Shown here: in pieces, positions 6,497 to 6,931 of the stretch
How the letters are laid out: each line of letters begins with the position of its first letter
How positions within the stretch are numbered: position 1 is the first letter of the stretch
From: Treponema sp.
GTDB lineage: Bacteria > Spirochaetota > Spirochaetia > Treponematales > Breznakiellaceae
Direction: 5' to 3'
Assembly: GCA_031281855.1 (NCBI GenBank)
Contig: JAITEW010000320.1
Span: 1 to 6,931, forward strand
DNA length: 6,931 nucleotides
Made by a program: the position numbers and the translations under genes
Notes under the pieces: model-generated
The model's input: only the letters and a program-made list of their open reading frames with translations
The model's database searches: none
What the model was told of the DNA's origin: nothing

Positions 6497-6512
6497 AGCA
6501 AATACCGTGCCA
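6497..6512 (-). promoter_or_regulatory. Sigma54 (RpoN) -24/-12 promoter of glnN
   Basis: On the - strand the 16 bases TGGCACGGTATTTGCT match every fixed position of the sigma54 consensus TGGCACRNNNNTTGCW. GG (6510-6511) is the -24 element and GC (6498-6499) the -12 element. The expected start is an A near 6486, giving a leader of about 35 nt that contains the GGAGG ribosome binding site. Position, orientation and target gene (glutamine synthetase) agree with classical RpoN control of nitrogen assimilation. Such promoters need an AAA+ activator bound upstream; candidate sites are listed separately. Confidence 0.87.
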
Positions 6513-6531
6513 GGAACAGGATAAACGGCAA

Positions 6532-6573
6532 AATTCCCTTATGATGATGTAATTCCTTATATTATAAGGAATT
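6532..6573. promoter_or_regulatory. Perfect 23-bp palindrome plus an extra half-site, likely operator upstream of glnN
   Basis: Arm AATTCCTTATA (6551-6561) and its exact complement TATAAGGAATT (6563-6573) flank a single T. A third copy of the arm with one inserted C, AATTCCCTTAT (6532-6542), lies 19 bases away in direct orientation. Relative to the predicted sigma54 start these are at about -65 to -87 and -46 to -56. The symmetry suggests a dimeric DNA-binding protein. It does not match the GlnR/TnrA (TGTNA-N7-TNACA) or NtcA (GTA-N8-TAC) sites. No T-run follows it on either strand, which argues against a terminator. Confidence 0.6.
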
Positions 6574-6619
6574 AGAAAAACCGGTAATACCCGTAGATTT
6601 TTAATGTCCCGGATAAAAA

Positions 6620-6662
6620 CTACAAAGACGTAGCTTCAGAGAAAAAACCTACATAAATGTAA
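6620..6662. promoter_or_regulatory. Two related imperfect palindromes, candidate enhancer sites for glnN
   Basis: CTACAAAGACGTAG (6620-6633) and CTACATAAATGTAA (6649-6662) agree at 10 of 14 positions (CTACAWARAYGTAR) and each is partly self-complementary (CTAC...GTAG; TACAT...ATGTA). They start 29 bases apart, close to three helical turns, and sit about 134-176 bases upstream of the predicted sigma54 start, where NtrC-type activators commonly bind. Assignment as activator sites is inference from position and symmetry. Confidence 0.4.
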
Positions 6663-6708
6663 GAAAAAAAAACAGGCGTAAAATCTCTGCTTTTTTTATA
6701 AATTTTTC

Positions 6709-6737
6709 TTGACCGCTTCCAAAAGCCGTGGTACCAT
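6709..6737 (+). promoter_or_regulatory. Sigma70-type promoter directed rightward, away from glnN
   Basis: TTGACC (-35, 6709-6714, five of six consensus bases) is followed after exactly 17 bases by TACCAT (-10, 6732-6737, four of six), preceded by TGG as in an extended -10. T-rich sequence lies just upstream. The transcript would begin near 6744 and run toward the right edge. Confidence 0.55.
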
Positions 6738-6756
6738 AAATGAAAAGGGAGGTTTT

Positions 6757-6774
6757 AGACCCTTCGGGGTTTTT
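6757..6774 (+). terminator. Short UUCG hairpin with U-run in the leader, possible attenuator
   Basis: AGACCC and GGGTTT (6757-6772, including one G-U pair) close a TTCG tetraloop, and the T-run extends to 6774. It lies within about 15-30 nt of the predicted start of the rightward transcript. The stem is short (three GC pairs), so it may be a weak terminator, an attenuator or only a stabilising 5' hairpin. Confidence 0.3.
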
Positions 6775-6800
6775 ATAACCGGCCTTATCAGGATTACTTT

Positions 6801-6931
6801 ATGGAGGGTGCTGCTTTGTTACCGGAACCGGGTGATTCTTTATATTGTAATAATTATTACCAGCGTCTCTTGGGGGGGGGGGGCGGCGGGCGGGCGGGGG
6901 GGCACCGGGGCCGCGCCTCCGCGCGGGGGAG
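6801..6931 (+). CDS. Possible start of an unidentified rightward gene, cut by the window edge
   Basis: From ATG 6801 the frame stays open to the end. AGGA (6790-6793) lies 7 bases upstream, and the predicted promoter at 6709-6737 points into it. An alternative start in the same frame is TTG 6816, preceded by GGAGG (6803-6807). The first 24 residues (MEGAALLPEPGDSLYCNNYY, then QRLL) resemble no family I know. From base 6873 the translation becomes almost only Gly, Arg, Ala and Pro because of a G-rich tail that is probably not reliable sequence. A real gene may begin here, but its identity cannot be read. Confidence 0.27.
   Translation, partial: MEGAALLPEPGDSLYCNNYYQRLLGGGGGGRAGGHRGRASARG
6872..6931. 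other. G-rich low-complexity tail, probable sequence or assembly artefact
   Basis: A run of 12 G (6872-6883) is followed by G/C-only or nearly G/C-only sequence to the end, with only three A or T bases in the last 49. This is abruptly different from the AT-rich 40 bases before it and from the genes to the left. It resembles the degraded end of a contig or read rather than genomic coding sequence. Confidence 0.6.

Larger units (their letters stand above)
6464..6800. other. AT-rich regulatory region between glnN and a possible rightward gene
   Basis: This 337-base gap has no credible ORF on either strand. It holds the sigma54 promoter and candidate operator sites for glnN on its left side, and a sigma70-type promoter with a short hairpin directed rightward on its right side. 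Between the two sets (about 6663-6708) there is only A- and T-rich sequence, which could act as an UP element for the rightward promoter. Confidence 0.6.

Noticed and set aside
6740..6778. 12-codon ORF (MKREVLDPSGFL) after the rightward promoter, as a leader peptide
   Set aside because: Its ATG lies before the predicted transcription start, it has no ribosome binding site, and its codons show no run of one amino acid typical of attenuation peptides.

Overview
The window reads as chromosomal DNA of a spirochaete, most likely a Treponema of the gut or termite-gut type. The basis is the style of the MurE, MurD, FecR-domain and DUF2804 proteins, a type III glutamine synthetase, and GC-balanced genes separated by AT-rich spacers. 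This placement is inferred from protein character, since no marker gene is present. I saw no tRNA, rRNA, CRISPR array, insertion sequence or phage gene.

Layout. (1) Bases 1-341, + strand: the 3' end of murE (peptidoglycan stem-peptide ligase). (2) Bases 223-2673, - strand: an island of a FecR-domain envelope protein, a DUF2804 protein 5 bases after it, and a small coiled-coil ORF whose 3' end overlaps murE tail to tail. (3) Bases 2684-2732: two divergent sigma70-type promoters that share their -10 sequence, one for the FecR gene leftward and one for murD rightward. (4) Bases 2760-4208, + strand: murD. (5) Bases 4222-4252: an intrinsic terminator for the gene arriving from the right. (6) Bases 4286-6451, - strand: glnN, a 721-residue type III glutamine synthetase. 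(7) Bases 6452-6800: a regulatory region for glnN. (8) Bases 6709-6931: a rightward promoter, a small UUCG hairpin and possibly the start of another gene, ending in a G-rich tail that looks like a sequencing or assembly artefact.

The strongest regulatory signal is in front of glnN. A full-consensus sigma54 (-24/-12) promoter, TGGCACGGTATTTGCT, lies about 35 nt from the start codon after its predicted transcription start. Upstream of it are a perfect 11-bp inverted repeat with an extra half-site, and then two related imperfect palindromes at the distance where enhancer-binding activators usually sit. Together this looks like a nitrogen-responsive, RpoN-dependent switch for ammonia assimilation, with operator sequences I do not recognise.

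The left half joins two consecutive cytoplasmic steps of peptidoglycan precursor synthesis (MurD adds D-Glu, MurE adds the third residue). They lie on the same strand but are separated by about 2.4 kb of genes on the opposite strand, so antisense transcription between them is possible. Two starts were re-chosen: murD at 2760 rather than 2712, and glnN at 6451 rather than the in-frame TTG at 6463.
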